Source: CAWBCR01 sp963787375 (lineage in GTDB: Bacteria; Chloroflexota; Anaerolineae; Aggregatilineales; UBA3940). From it: a stretch of 64,000 bases of DNA. Below are positions 16,344-25,139 of the stretch, piece after piece. The notes beneath the pieces were generated by a model. That model had not been told where the DNA came from. It was given only the letters and a program-made list of their open reading frames with translations, and did no database searches. The position numbers were made by a program, and so were the translations under genes. The stretch lies in the NCBI GenBank assembly GCA_963787375.1, contig CAWBCR010000017.1, positions 124,001-188,000 on the forward strand. Direction: 5' to 3'. Every line of letters begins with the position of its first letter. Position 1 is the stretch's first letter.

Positions 16344-17897
16344 ATGATGGATTTGCTCATTCGCCAGCGCGACTATCTGCTCGATATCTCGCGCGCACTG
16401 ACCTCACAATTAAGCCTGAACGAAGTGCTGCGCCGCATCCTGATCTCAGCCACCGAGATGCTCGGAGGGCAGGCCGGGATGATCGCGCTGGCCCAGGGCG
16501 AATCGTTCGCCGTGCGGGCCAGCCACGGTATTCCACAGGCAGTGCTGCATCTCTTCGCGCCACTGCTCACGGATATTCCCCATACCGACGCGGCAAGTTT
16601 CGTGATCCCGGAGCTTGATCATAAGATGCAGCTCGTCGCGCAGGCCACGGACACCGACCTGCGTCAGGTGATCGCCCTGCCGATGGCTATCGGCAACGAG
16701 ATGGTAGGGGTGGTCTACATCTTCCGTGAGTATGGGGCCAGCTTCACGCGTAACGACGTACGCCTGCTGCAGAGCTTCGCCGATCAAGCCGCTATCGCCG
16801 TCCACAACGCGCGGTTATACGAGCAGGTTTCGACAGAAAAACAGCGATTGGACGCCATTCTGCGGCACAGCGCTGACGGGATTGCGATCCTGCTGCCTGA
16901 TCTGCACATCGAGAGCATTAATCTGGCGCTGGCGCGCATGACGGGCCAGTCGATTGAAGCGGCGCAGGGCGCGCATCACGACGATATCATCCATTGGGCG
17001 CACCGCGAACCGGGCCACGATCTCAACGAGGCGGTGTCCAGCGGTTGGCCGTTGAGCGCCTACAGCGTATTGTACGTCGAGGGCGACCTGCGTCATAGCA
17101 GCGGCTCGACGTTAAGCGTGGGCATTACGTATGCGCCATTGTTCGACAATCTGGGCCGGCTGCACAATATCATCGCCAACGTGCGCGATATTACCAAGTT
17201 TCGTGAGGCCGAGGAGGCCAAAACGACCTTTATCTCGGTGATTTCACACGAACTCAAGACGCCGGTCTCGCTGATCAAGGGCTACGCCAGTACGCTGCGC
17301 CGCGAAGATGCCAACTGGGATCGCGACACGGTGATTAATGGACTCCAGGTCATCGAGGAAGAGACCGATAAGCTGGCCGAACTGATCGACAACCTGCTCG
17401 ACGCAACCCGCCTCCAGGCTGGGACGCTCAAGTTAAACTTCGGTGATGTGCGGTTGAACGAGCTTGCCGAACGGACCGCCGAGAAGTTCCGCATGCAAAC
17501 GACGATCCACACCATTGTCGCCCGGTTCCCCGATGACTGGCCAGTGGTTCAGGGTGACGACCGGCGACTGGGGCAGGTGTTCTCGAATCTGATCGGAAAC
17601 GCGATCAAGTATTCTCCGGATGGTGGCACAATTACCATCAGTGGCACAGTCGGCAACGACAGCGTCGAGGTGGCCGTCAGCGACGAGGGGATTGGCCTCT
17701 CACCGGAACAGCAGAGCATGATCTTCGACCGCTTCTACCGCGTCGACAACGCGCTGACGCGCGAGACGCAAGGTGCTGGCCTCGGCCTGTACATCGTGCG
17801 CTCGATTGTAGAGGCACACGGCGGGCGCATCTGGGTTGAGAGTGAGCCGGGCCGCGGGACAACTTTCCGATTCTCGCTGCCGTTGTCACAGGGTTAG
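16344..17897 (+). CDS. cytoplasmic GAF-PAS sensor histidine kinase
   Basis: 517 aa. GAF domain at about 20-160, PAS domain at about 170-285, then HisKA with phospho-acceptor H302 (VISHELKTPVSL) and HATPase_c (GQVFSNLIGNAIKYS, DEGIGLSPEQ, GAGLGLYIV). No membrane helix is visible, so it is probably a soluble sensor of a small ligand or redox state. No response regulator is adjacent. There is no Shine-Dalgarno, and TACAAT at 16331-16336 ends 7 nt ahead of the ATG, so a leaderless or near-leaderless mRNA is possible. Confidence 0.9.
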   Translation: MMDLLIRQRDYLLDISRALTSQLSLNEVLRRILISATEMLGGQAGMIALAQGESFAVRASHGIPQAVLHLFAPLLTDIPHTDAASFVIPELDHKMQLVAQATDTDLRQVIALPMAIGNEMVGVVYIFREYGASFTRNDVRLLQSFADQAAIAVHNARLYEQVSTEKQRLDAILRHSADGIAILLPDLHIESINLALARMTGQSIEAAQGAHHDDIIHWAHREPGHDLNEAVSSGWPLSAYSVLYVEGDLRHSSGSTLSVGITYAPLFDNLGRLHNIIANVRDITKFREAEEAKTTFISVISHELKTPVSLIKGYASTLRREDANWDRDTVINGLQVIEEETDKLAELIDNLLDATRLQAGTLKLNFGDVRLNELAERTAEKFRMQTTIHTIVARFPDDWPVVQGDDRRLGQVFSNLIGNAIKYSPDGGTITISGTVGNDSVEVAVSDEGIGLSPEQQSMIFDRFYRVDNALTRETQGAGLGLYIVRSIVEAHGGRIWVESEPGRGTTFRFSLPLSQG

Positions 17898-17995
17898 GGT
17901 GAGTGTTACAATTTCACCTTTCGAGCCGTCTTTAGGGAAATCGCCCACATCGCACTTTGTGCGATCCCATACAACATGAATTGAAAGGTACGTTG

Positions 17996-19348
17996 ATGGC
18001 AAGACCAGCACCGACAACTATTACGTGCCCCAGCTGCGGGCAGCCCTTCAGCGCATTCATCGAGCAGATCCTCGACGTGGGGCGAGACCCTACGGCAAAA
18101 GAACGGTTGCTCAGCGGGCGGGTCAACCTGATCACCTGCCCGTCGTGCGGCTACCAGGGAGCCATATCAACGCCGCTGATGTACCACGACCCGTCCAAGC
18201 AGATGGCGCTGGTGTTTGTGCCAATGGAGCTGAACCTGGGCCAGGAAGACCGCGAGAAGCTCATCGGCGACATGACCAACGCCGTGATTCGCGCAATGCC
18301 GGAGGACGCGCCGAAGGGCTATCTGCTTCAACCTGGCACGGCGCTGACCATGCAGGGCATGATCGAGCTGGTGCTGGAGGCTGACGGCATCACCCGCGAG
18401 ATGCTCGACAAGGAACAGCGCAAGGTAGATTTGATCGACCAGATGGCCGCTGCCAGCAAAGAAGAGCTTGAGCAGCTCATTGAGGACAACCAGGAGCTTT
18501 TCGATCTGACCTTCCTTGAACTGCTGGGCGCTGCCGCGCAGGGGGCCAGCCAGCAGGGCGACAGCCGCACATCGCTGCGGCTGCTGAACCTGCGCTCCCA
18601 GTTGATGGAAACGACCGAGGCCGGTCGCGAACTCAAGCAGCAGCAGGATGCGCTGGTCGAGGCCAGCCAGGAATTGAAAAGCCTGGGCGACAAACTGACC
18701 CGTGAAGCATTCGTCGACCTCATCGTGAGGGCCGCCGATAATCCAGCCAAAGTCGCTGCGTTCGGGACGCTCGGACAAGGATTGCTGGACTATTCGATCT
18801 TCCAGATGCTCACCGAGCACATCGAGCGGAGTCAGGACGAGGGGCAGAAGGAACAGCTCAAAGCGGCGCGTGAGCAGTTGCTGGCCATCGCAGCTGAGTA
18901 CGAGAATCAGGCGCGGGCCGTGGCCCAGCGAGCCGCCGATACGCTGCGCATGCTGCTCCAGGCTTCTGACGTGAAATCGGCCATCCGCTCGAACCTGGAG
19001 CGCATTGACGAGACGTTCATGCAGGTGCTTCAGATCAACCTTGAAGAGGCCCGCAAGACAGGCAAAGTGGAAGTATCGAGCCGGTTGAAGGCCATCCGTG
19101 ACGAGGTGCTGGAGCTAATCCAGCAGTCGGCCCCACCGGAGATCCGGCTGATCAACGAGATGCTGTCGGCGGAAAACGAAGACCAGTCATTGGACATTCT
19201 TCACGCCAACCAGGATCAGATCGACGAAGATCTGCTGGGTGTGATGGACAGCCTCGTTGAGCAACTGCGCGCGTCCGGCAACGACCCGGTCGCTGATCGG
19301 CTGGAAATCATCCGTGCCGAAGCGGAGAGACTTGCCACGGGCAGCTAA
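17996..19348 (+). CDS. CpXC domain protein
   Basis: 450 aa. The N-terminal domain has two CPSC knuckles about 38 residues apart (TCPSCGQPF and TCPSCGYQG), the feature naming the CpXC family, and presumably binds zinc. The remaining two thirds is mostly charged helix (for example about 140-330), suggesting a coiled coil. The function of the family is unknown. The ATG at 17996 is preceded by GAAAGG; a frame extending back to 17957 has no support. The terminator downstream also serves the converging PBP gene. Confidence 0.85.
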   Translation: MARPAPTTITCPSCGQPFSAFIEQILDVGRDPTAKERLLSGRVNLITCPSCGYQGAISTPLMYHDPSKQMALVFVPMELNLGQEDREKLIGDMTNAVIRAMPEDAPKGYLLQPGTALTMQGMIELVLEADGITREMLDKEQRKVDLIDQMAAASKEELEQLIEDNQELFDLTFLELLGAAAQGASQQGDSRTSLRLLNLRSQLMETTEAGRELKQQQDALVEASQELKSLGDKLTREAFVDLIVRAADNPAKVAAFGTLGQGLLDYSIFQMLTEHIERSQDEGQKEQLKAAREQLLAIAAEYENQARAVAQRAADTLRMLLQASDVKSAIRSNLERIDETFMQVLQINLEEARKTGKVEVSSRLKAIRDEVLELIQQSAPPEIRLINEMLSAENEDQSLDILHANQDQIDEDLLGVMDSLVEQLRASGNDPVADRLEIIRAEAERLATGS

Positions 19349-19363
19349 TCGCAACTGATGCTC

Positions 19364-19393
19364 AAAAGGCCCGGCGGAATGCCGGGCCTTTTT
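19364..19393. terminator. bidirectional intrinsic terminator between CpXC and PBP genes
   Basis: An 11-bp GC-rich stem (19365-19375 with 19381-19391), loop GGAAT, with A and T tracts on the two flanks. Confidence 0.85.
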
Positions 19394-19396
19394 GAT

Positions 19397-20797
19397 TCAG
19401 GGGGCCGCGTTAAGGGCTGCCGCCAGCGCCTGTCCCCCGACCCGTGCGGCCTCGCTGGCATCGGAGGTGTCTTCGAGCAGGACGGAGACGGCAACAGCGT
19501 CGCCCGGCGCGCGGTAGGCGAAGCCGATGAACCACGCATCGAGCGCGCCTTGCGGGCCGGAGATCGCCAGCCCGGCATGGCCATACACCGCGTAACCATC
19601 GACGGCAGCAGCGTGGGCCGCCCCGCTCTCGACCGCCTGTAGCATCAGGTCGGCAACAGCGGAGGCGCTGTCCGGGGTGATCGTTCCACGTGGGAAACCG
19701 GCGGGCTGGGCCGGCTGCCATTCGCCACCGGGCTGCCGCGTGGCCTGCACGATCTGAACGGCGGGAATTTGGCCGTGGTCGGAAAAAGAGGCGGCCACCA
19801 GCGCCATCTGCAGCGGCGTGACAGTCAGGCTGCCTTGGCCGATGGCTGTCAGCATCAGGTCCTGCTCAGCCGGTGGCGTGTCAAGCGTCGCCGACGCGGT
19901 TGGTAGCGTGAAGGGCACCGGGGCCAGCAGTCCGTAGTCGGATAGCACCGAATCCAGCCGCCGCACGCCGATCTGCTGTGCGGCTTGCTCGAAAGGCATT
20001 GGGCATGCGGCGATGAAGGCGCTTGAGAGATCGGTCACGACAGCGTTGCGCAGGGCACACAACAGCCACGTCTGGTCCACGTAGACATTGAGTGGACCAC
20101 TCCATGCCAGCGTGCCATCAAACACGCCGACGTCCAATCCTGCACCCATGATCACACTCTGCAGGATAGTTCCCGGCTGGTAGAGGCCTTGCGTCACACG
20201 GTTGATCAGCGGGGCATTGGGGTCAGAAGTGAGCGTATCCCAGTTCTCGTCGAGGCGATTGGGATCGAAAGTCGGGTGGCTGCTCATAGCCAGCACCTGG
20301 CCGCCAGGCGCAGTCAGCGCGACGACGGCTCCACGATGATCGCCAAGCGCCCGCTCGACGGCCTGCTGGACGTTCAGATCAACCGTCAGCCGCACATCGC
20401 CGCCAATCTGCGGGCGGTGCAGCAGCCCGCGCAGCAGGGCCGCGCCGGGCGTATCGCCCTCGGTGCCGCGTAACAGATTGTCGTAGGCCGCCTCGACGCC
20501 GCTCGTCCCGTAGCGCAGGCTTGAATAGCCGACAATCGGCGCAACCTCAGGATACGGGTAGACACGCGTGCCCAGCCCGCTGTCCGCGTCGACCAGCGTT
20601 TCGGCCAGCACCTGGCCGCTGCGGTCAGTGATCTGGCCGCGCTGGATGCGCTCCTCGGCCAGCACCCGGCGCGGGTTGTCCTCACGGGTGACGAGCCCCT
20701 GCCCGCGCACTATTGTCCAGTAGCCGAGCGTCACGGCGATGACGGCAAAGGCAGCCAGCAAAGCCAGCCCCAGGCGGCGCAGTGACGTAATCATCAT
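19397..20797 (-). CDS. class B penicillin-binding protein-like transpeptidase domain, active-site motifs lost
   Basis: 466 aa with one N-terminal helix (about 8-30) and a PBP transpeptidase domain. Family landmarks are clear: ITDRSGQVLAE, GLYQPG and LTAIGQGSLTVTPLQMALVA. Yet the three catalytic motifs are all changed. SxxK is TILQ (T210, Q213), SxN is A264-C265-P266, and KTG is H407-A408-G409. Acylation by this protein is therefore not expected. The frame is intact and the start overlaps the SEDS stop as ATGA, so it looks maintained. By analogy with SEDS-bPBP pairs it may act as an activator or scaffold of the SEDS glycosyltransferase. Confidence 0.85.
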   Translation of the reverse strand: MMITSLRRLGLALLAAFAVIAVTLGYWTIVRGQGLVTREDNPRRVLAEERIQRGQITDRSGQVLAETLVDADSGLGTRVYPYPEVAPIVGYSSLRYGTSGVEAAYDNLLRGTEGDTPGAALLRGLLHRPQIGGDVRLTVDLNVQQAVERALGDHRGAVVALTAPGGQVLAMSSHPTFDPNRLDENWDTLTSDPNAPLINRVTQGLYQPGTILQSVIMGAGLDVGVFDGTLAWSGPLNVYVDQTWLLCALRNAVVTDLSSAFIAACPMPFEQAAQQIGVRRLDSVLSDYGLLAPVPFTLPTASATLDTPPAEQDLMLTAIGQGSLTVTPLQMALVAASFSDHGQIPAVQIVQATRQPGGEWQPAQPAGFPRGTITPDSASAVADLMLQAVESGAAHAAAVDGYAVYGHAGLAISGPQGALDAWFIGFAYRAPGDAVAVSVLLEDTSDASEAARVGGQALAAALNAAP

Positions 20798-22152
20798 GGC
20801 AGAAAGTCCGTGGCTGGCGAGGGAGAGCGACCTCCGGCCAGGCGGAACTGCGTTTCAGGATCGGAGAGTCGCAGTAGCAGTCCGACCATCACGAAGCTGA
20901 ACAGCAGCGAGCTGCCACCGTAGCTGACAAACGGCAACGTGACACCGGTGAGCGGGATCAGCTTGAGCACCCCACCCATGATCAGCAGCGACTGCACACC
21001 CAGCAGCACGCCGATCCCGGCGGCCAGCAGCGAGGCGAATGGCTGGTTGATGCGTGTCATGCTGATGCGAACAGCGCGCATAACCAGCACGGCCAGGCAG
21101 GCAATGATGCCGAGCGCGCCCATCACACCCCACTCCTCGGCAATGGCTGCAAACACGAAGTCAGAATGGACGACCGGCACAAAGATCGGCGAGCCCTGCC
21201 CGACCCCCTGCCCGAACAGCCCACCGGAAGCCACCGACAGCAGCGACTGCACGATCTGGAAAGCCCGGTCCGCGGCCTCCGGCCAGGGATTGAGCCAGGT
21301 ATCCACCCGCAGCCGGACCACGTCGAAGAGCTGATAGCCGGCAGCGCCGGCGGCAGCCAGCAGCAGCAGGCCGCCTACCAGATAGCCGATCTGCCCGGTC
21401 GAGGCGTATAACATGGCCAGAAAGACGATGAAGAACAACGATGCCGCGCCAAGATCGCGCTGCCAGACCAGCAGTACCATGCAAAAGCCCCACATCAACA
21501 GCATCGGGGCGAGGTAAGGGAGCGCCGGCAGCCGCCAGGTGCCGATGACCACCCGCGAACTGACCAGCATGTCGCGCTTGTCGGCCAGATAGCTCGCCAT
21601 GAAAACAATCAGCAGCACCTTGAGCACTTCCGACGGCTGGAAATAGACCGAGCCAAAACCCAGCCACAGGCGCGGCGCGATCTCGCTGCCGGACGGGTTG
21701 ACGCCAAACAACAGCGTCGCGGCCAGCAGCACCAGCCCGGCCAGCAGCCACGTGTAGCGATAACGGCGCAGAATGCGCAGCCCGGGCGGAAGGGTGGTCA
21801 TGAGCAGCGCAGCGGCGCAGGCGATCACCAGCCACAGCGTCTGGCGTCTGGCGAAAGACGGCGCAAGCCGGGCGATCAACACCAGCCCCCAGCCCGACAT
21901 CAGCATGACGACCGGCAGAATCAGCGGATCGCGGCGCGGCACAAACTGGCCCAGCGCCAGGTGCAGTCCGGCGGCGCACACCAGCCACACGGCGTACGGC
22001 CACATCGAATAGTAGCGCTGCTGGCGGACCAGCAGCAGCCCTAGACGATTAAGCCCGACAAAGATCGCCGCCAGGATCAGCAGGATTCGCTCGCGATGGG
22101 CAATCTGCTGCGGCATCAGCCGGGGAAACGCTAACGAACTTGCGCGATTCAT
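20794..22152 (-). CDS. SEDS family peptidoglycan glycosyltransferase (FtsW/RodA/SpoVE)
   Basis: 452 aa, about ten membrane helices. Landmarks: WLGFGSVYFQPSEVLKV, VWQRDLGAASLFF, a NPWPEAADRAFQIVQSL segment with the Asp expected near the catalytic site, and SDFVFAAIAEEWG and LPFVSYGGSSL. These proteins polymerise lipid II outside the membrane together with a class B PBP. Start at 22152: the larger frame runs into mtnP. The order FHA-FHA-SEDS-PBP mirrors the mycobacterial fhaA-fhaB-rodA-pbpA group. RodA versus FtsW cannot be resolved by eye. Confidence 0.9.
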   Translation of the reverse strand: MNRASSLAFPRLMPQQIAHRERILLILAAIFVGLNRLGLLLVRQQRYYSMWPYAVWLVCAAGLHLALGQFVPRRDPLILPVVMLMSGWGLVLIARLAPSFARRQTLWLVIACAAALLMTTLPPGLRILRRYRYTWLLAGLVLLAATLLFGVNPSGSEIAPRLWLGFGSVYFQPSEVLKVLLIVFMASYLADKRDMLVSSRVVIGTWRLPALPYLAPMLLMWGFCMVLLVWQRDLGAASLFFIVFLAMLYASTGQIGYLVGGLLLLAAAGAAGYQLFDVVRLRVDTWLNPWPEAADRAFQIVQSLLSVASGGLFGQGVGQGSPIFVPVVHSDFVFAAIAEEWGVMGALGIIACLAVLVMRAVRISMTRINQPFASLLAAGIGVLLGVQSLLIMGGVLKLIPLTGVTLPFVSYGGSSLLFSFVMVGLLLRLSDPETQFRLAGGRSPSPATDFLP

Positions 22153-22162
22153 CGCGAAATGC

Positions 22163-23044
22163 TCAATTCCTGGACAGGTATTTGCTGACGATCGGGCCGA
22201 GACGTTCGAGGACCTCGCCAGGGATTTTGCGGCGGTCGGTGATGATTGCCTCAGCCAGCGCGTTACGGCACTCACATTCGCGTTCGACTCCGGACAGTCT
22301 GTCGACGACGATGGCAATAGCACGCTGGGCCAACTCCAGATTGGCGATCAGCGTGCGCACAACCATGTCGACAGTAACCGGCTGCTCGCTCTCGTGCCAC
22401 ACATCGTAGTCGGTCACGTGGGCCATCACTGCGTAACACATCTCCGCCTCGCGAGCCAGAAATGCCTCCGGTGAGGTCGTCATGCCGATGATCGACATAC
22501 CCCACGAGCGGAAGACGTTGCTCTCGGCCCGCGTGCTGAAGCGCGGCCCTTCGATAGTGACAAACGCGCCCTCACCGTGCACCGCGCCGCCCGCCTCGCG
22601 GACGCTGTCGAGCACGACACGGCTCAGGTCGGGGCAGAACGGGTTCGCCACGCCGATATGGACCGCAAGCCCATCGCCGAAGAAGCTGCGCCCGCGCCGG
22701 TCCTTGGTGTTGTCGTACAACTGATCCGGAACTACGATGTGGCCGGGCGCGTAGTCTTCTCGCAGTGAGCCGCAGGCGCTGATGGCGATGATCCGTTCGA
22801 CGCCCAGCGACTTGAGCGCATAGATATTTGCCCGGTAGGGGACCTCGCCGGGCAGCAGCGTATGTCCCCGCGCATGGCGCGGTAGAAAGGCGACGCGCAC
22901 ACCGTTCAACGAGCCGATCACAATCGCATCGGATGGCGCACCAAATGGCGTCGATAGGCTGCGTTCTTCATGATCGGTGAGGCCGGGCATGTTATACAGG
23001 CCTGAACCCCCGATGACGGCGATCCGAATGGCTTCATCTGCCAT
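22163..23044 (-). CDS. mtnP: S-methyl-5'-thioadenosine phosphorylase
   Basis: 293 aa. IGGSGLY (phosphate site), PRHARGHTLLPGEVPYRANIYALK, ISACGSLRED, VTIEGPRFSTRAES and MTTSPEAFLAREAE are MTAP signatures. It phosphorolyses 5'-methylthioadenosine from polyamine synthesis to adenine and methylthioribose-1-phosphate. Its position between fhaB and the SEDS gene is unexpected, since Actinobacteria carry phosphatase PstP at about this place; it is probably co-transcribed with the envelope genes. Confidence 0.9.
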   Translation of the reverse strand: MADEAIRIAVIGGSGLYNMPGLTDHEERSLSTPFGAPSDAIVIGSLNGVRVAFLPRHARGHTLLPGEVPYRANIYALKSLGVERIIAISACGSLREDYAPGHIVVPDQLYDNTKDRRGRSFFGDGLAVHIGVANPFCPDLSRVVLDSVREAGGAVHGEGAFVTIEGPRFSTRAESNVFRSWGMSIIGMTTSPEAFLAREAEMCYAVMAHVTDYDVWHESEQPVTVDMVVRTLIANLELAQRAIAIVVDRLSGVERECECRNALAEAIITDRRKIPGEVLERLGPIVSKYLSRN

Positions 23045-23075
23045 TGCACAACTCCTTGAAAACCAGCAAGGCGGG

Positions 23076-23516
23076 TCAATCTGCCTCGAAGCGCAGGCCG
23101 ATCCGGCCTATGCCTATGACATCGCCAGAAGAGAGGACCACCCGGCCAGATATCGGCACGTTGTTGAGCCGCGTCCCGTTGCGGCTCTGGCGATCTTCCA
23201 GCCACCACTGCCCGCGGACGGCCTCGATCCGGGCGTGTTCGGTGCTGGCGAAGGTGTCAGGCAAGACGATGGTGTTGGTCGGGCTGCGGCCAATGGTAGT
23301 CATGGGCCGCAGCGGAAAGGAGATTCCGTTTTCGAGCGGGACATCATCGCCACAGTCGACAACGACCAGCCGCCCGGTGGCACGTTGAGAGGCATCGATC
23401 TGCTGGCTGATGGCGCGCATATCGCGCCATATATACACAAACAGCGTGCCCAGAAAGGCATACAGGACAACCGCAATGAGAATGCGCAGCGCCAGCAGAA
23501 CTATGTCCAGAGACAT
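23076..23516 (-). CDS. FhaB-like membrane-anchored FHA domain protein
   Basis: 146 aa with an N-terminal helix (about 6-28) and an FHA domain (about 60-146): TIGRSPTNTIVLPD, STEHARIE, RQSRNGTRLNN. FHA domains read phosphothreonine. FhaB-like (FipA) proteins link Ser/Thr kinases to the division and elongation apparatus in Actinobacteria; the same role here is inference. I moved the start to 23516, where GAGG is 6 nt upstream; the longer frame lies over fhaA. Confidence 0.85.
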   Translation of the reverse strand: MSLDIVLLALRILIAVVLYAFLGTLFVYIWRDMRAISQQIDASQRATGRLVVVDCGDDVPLENGISFPLRPMTTIGRSPTNTIVLPDTFASTEHARIEAVRGQWWLEDRQSRNGTRLNNVPISGRVVLSSGDVIGIGRIGLRFEAD

Positions 23517-23532
23517 CAGAGCCTCGATCGGT

Positions 23533-24315
23533 TTAGCGCAGCGTGGGTAAGCCTGGCTGTGTGCCCGGCCTATCGGCATCCATACCGCCGGGCTCGCCAT
23601 CCTCCACATAAATCAGGCTGGCACCCGCCAGCCCGATGACATCGCCGGACTGGAGGATTGCCTCGCGAACCGGGTGACCGTTGACGGTCGTGCCACCTGA
23701 GCTGCCCAAGTCAAACAGCACATAGCGGCCAAAGCGAAGGCGAATCTGGGCATGATGACGTGAAACGTGCGCGTTGTCAACGATGATCTCGTTATCACGC
23801 TGGCGGCCCAGGTTGATGATTGGCCTGTCGAGCGGAATCTGCTGATCGCTGCTGGCGACTAGGACCGCATGCGGTGCAGCAGGCGACTCGACATCGCTGC
23901 CTGCCCTGGAAAGCGGCATCGCCTGGGTGGATTCGAGCTGACGTGTGGAGTGCTGGGCGCTGATTATCACCTGCTGTGGTTCGACGGACTGGTCGGCCAC
24001 AATGCGCACGTCAGGGATCTGGTTGAGGACCAGCCCGGCATCGCGCGCCATCTCGACCAGCTCCCCGGCCATCGCAGCCGCTGTATCGGGATGCGCACTG
24101 AGGATCTCCTGGTGATCGGCAGGGTTGAGGCGGACGACATAGATATCGGGAGCGACGCGCTCGCCGTCATGCGCGCGGGCATGGTCCTCCATCGCGCGGG
24201 CAAGCAGGACGGCCACCTCGCGCGGGTGCAGATGCCCGGCAAACAGCCGCGCGAAACCACCTTCGACAAGGCGCTGGATTCGATCTTCAAACCGCGACAA
24301 AGGATCCTGCATCAT
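23533..24315 (-). CDS. FhaA-like DUF3662-FHA protein
   Basis: 260 aa. The N-terminal 110 residues (RFEDRIQRLVEGGFARLF, LHPREVAVLLARAMEDHAR) match DUF3662, followed by a variable linker and a C-terminal FHA domain (LGRQRDNEIIVDNAHVSRHHAQIR, GSSGGTTVNG). This architecture is that of mycobacterial FhaA, a regulator that binds phosphorylated partners of the cell-wall machinery. It is the first gene of the operon fhaA-fhaB-mtnP-SEDS-PBP. No Ser/Thr kinase or PP2C phosphatase gene is present in the window. Confidence 0.87.
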   Translation of the reverse strand: MMQDPLSRFEDRIQRLVEGGFARLFAGHLHPREVAVLLARAMEDHARAHDGERVAPDIYVVRLNPADHQEILSAHPDTAAAMAGELVEMARDAGLVLNQIPDVRIVADQSVEPQQVIISAQHSTRQLESTQAMPLSRAGSDVESPAAPHAVLVASSDQQIPLDRPIINLGRQRDNEIIVDNAHVSRHHAQIRLRFGRYVLFDLGSSGGTTVNGHPVREAILQSGDVIGLAGASLIYVEDGEPGGMDADRPGTQPGLPTLR

Positions 24316-24390
24316 ACGTGGGCATTATAGCCTACCGGCTTCAAACAACCAAGACTGTGCAGATTCCGTTGCCCAAACGGTGTTTTACCG

Positions 24391-24419
24391 TTGCCTGGCG
24401 ACAATCATTGGGGTAGAAT
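24391..24419 (+). promoter_or_regulatory. promoter of tRNA-Gln
   Basis: TTGCCT (24391-24396), 17-bp spacer, TAGAAT (24414-24419), 12 nt ahead of the tRNA. Confidence 0.75.
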
Positions 24420-24430
24420 AGAAAACACAT

Positions 24431-24502
24431 TGGGGGATAGTTTAATCGGCAGAACAGTGGACTCTGGATCCATCAGTCGGGGTTCGAATCCCTGTCCCCC
24501 AG
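24431..24502 (+). tRNA. tRNA-Gln (anticodon CTG)
   Basis: Acceptor TGGGGGA (24431-24437) with TCCCCCA (24495-24501), discriminator G24502, T-arm GGTTCGAATCC, anticodon CTG at 24464-24466. The U1-A72 pair is typical for tRNA-Gln. CCA is not encoded. Confidence 0.95.
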
Positions 24503-24507
24503 CCTGA

Positions 24508-24548
24508 AGAGAAACGTCACCATACTGGTGGCGTTTCTCTCTTTTGGG
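24508..24548 (+). terminator. strong intrinsic terminator after tRNA-Gln
   Basis: A 15-bp stem with one G-T pair (24508-24522 with 24526-24540), 3-nt loop, then CTCTTTT. From here to the hypA start at 24764 I see no gene. Confidence 0.85.
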
Positions 24549-24763
24549 GCCATCGCGCCGCGCTCCGCCGCTCTGGCGGTCGCCGTTTTCTGACTGCAAC
24601 GTGCCTCGAAGCCCCGCTCCTGGCAGAATCCGGGCTTCGGGGCTGCTCTCGGCTGCCTTTTGGGGATAAAGATCGTCCTCTTAAGTGACGGGCGTAACTA
24701 ACCCCGCGCCGCGCCGCCGGTATGATCAAAGTGTAGAGAGTTGGCAGGCCGATGGAGAGTCTA

Positions 24764-25139
24764 TTGCACGAGCTGGGCATCACCGACCAACTGCTGAAAC
24801 TGACGCTGCGCCATGCAGAAGAGGCTGGCGCGAACTCGCGTCGTCCGGCTGAACCTGGTGATCGGCGAGTTCTCATCGGTGGTCGACGACTCGATCCAGT
24901 TCTACTGGGATATGATGGCAAAAGACACCATCGCCGCCGGGGCACAGCTGTGCTTTGAGCGCGTGCCGGGGCGAATGCAGTGCGTTACCTGCCAGCACGA
25001 GTTCCTGCACAGCAACTTTGACGGCGCATGCCCGGCCTGCGGCGGAGCGCGCGTCCTGGTCGTTGACGGCAATCAATTTCGGCTGGACAGCATCGAAATT
25101 GAAGGGGAACGCAAGAATGGCAACCACACAGAAGATTGA
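24764..25139 (+). pseudogene. hypA: hydrogenase nickel-insertion protein HypA, frameshifted
   Basis: The first frame gives LHELGITDQLLKLTLRHAEEAGA and the second gives TRVVRLNLVIGEFSSVVDD onward with the CQHE / CPAC zinc knuckle (CVTCQHEF and CPACGG). Together they make a complete HypA of about 124 aa, which delivers nickel to [NiFe]-hydrogenase with HypB. The frame changes by one base at about 24831-24836 (an extra base in GCGAACTCGC). A TTG at 24764, with GGAG 6 nt upstream, gives the canonical MHE start needed for nickel binding; the ATG at 24752 would add four residues. As written the gene is broken; assembly error is possible. Confidence 0.82.

Noticed and set aside
24940..24965. CTTTGA at the end of the first hypA frame, like the prfB programmed frameshift site
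   Set aside because: It lies about 120 nt after the point where homology switches frame, so it cannot produce a functional HypA; the resemblance is coincidental.
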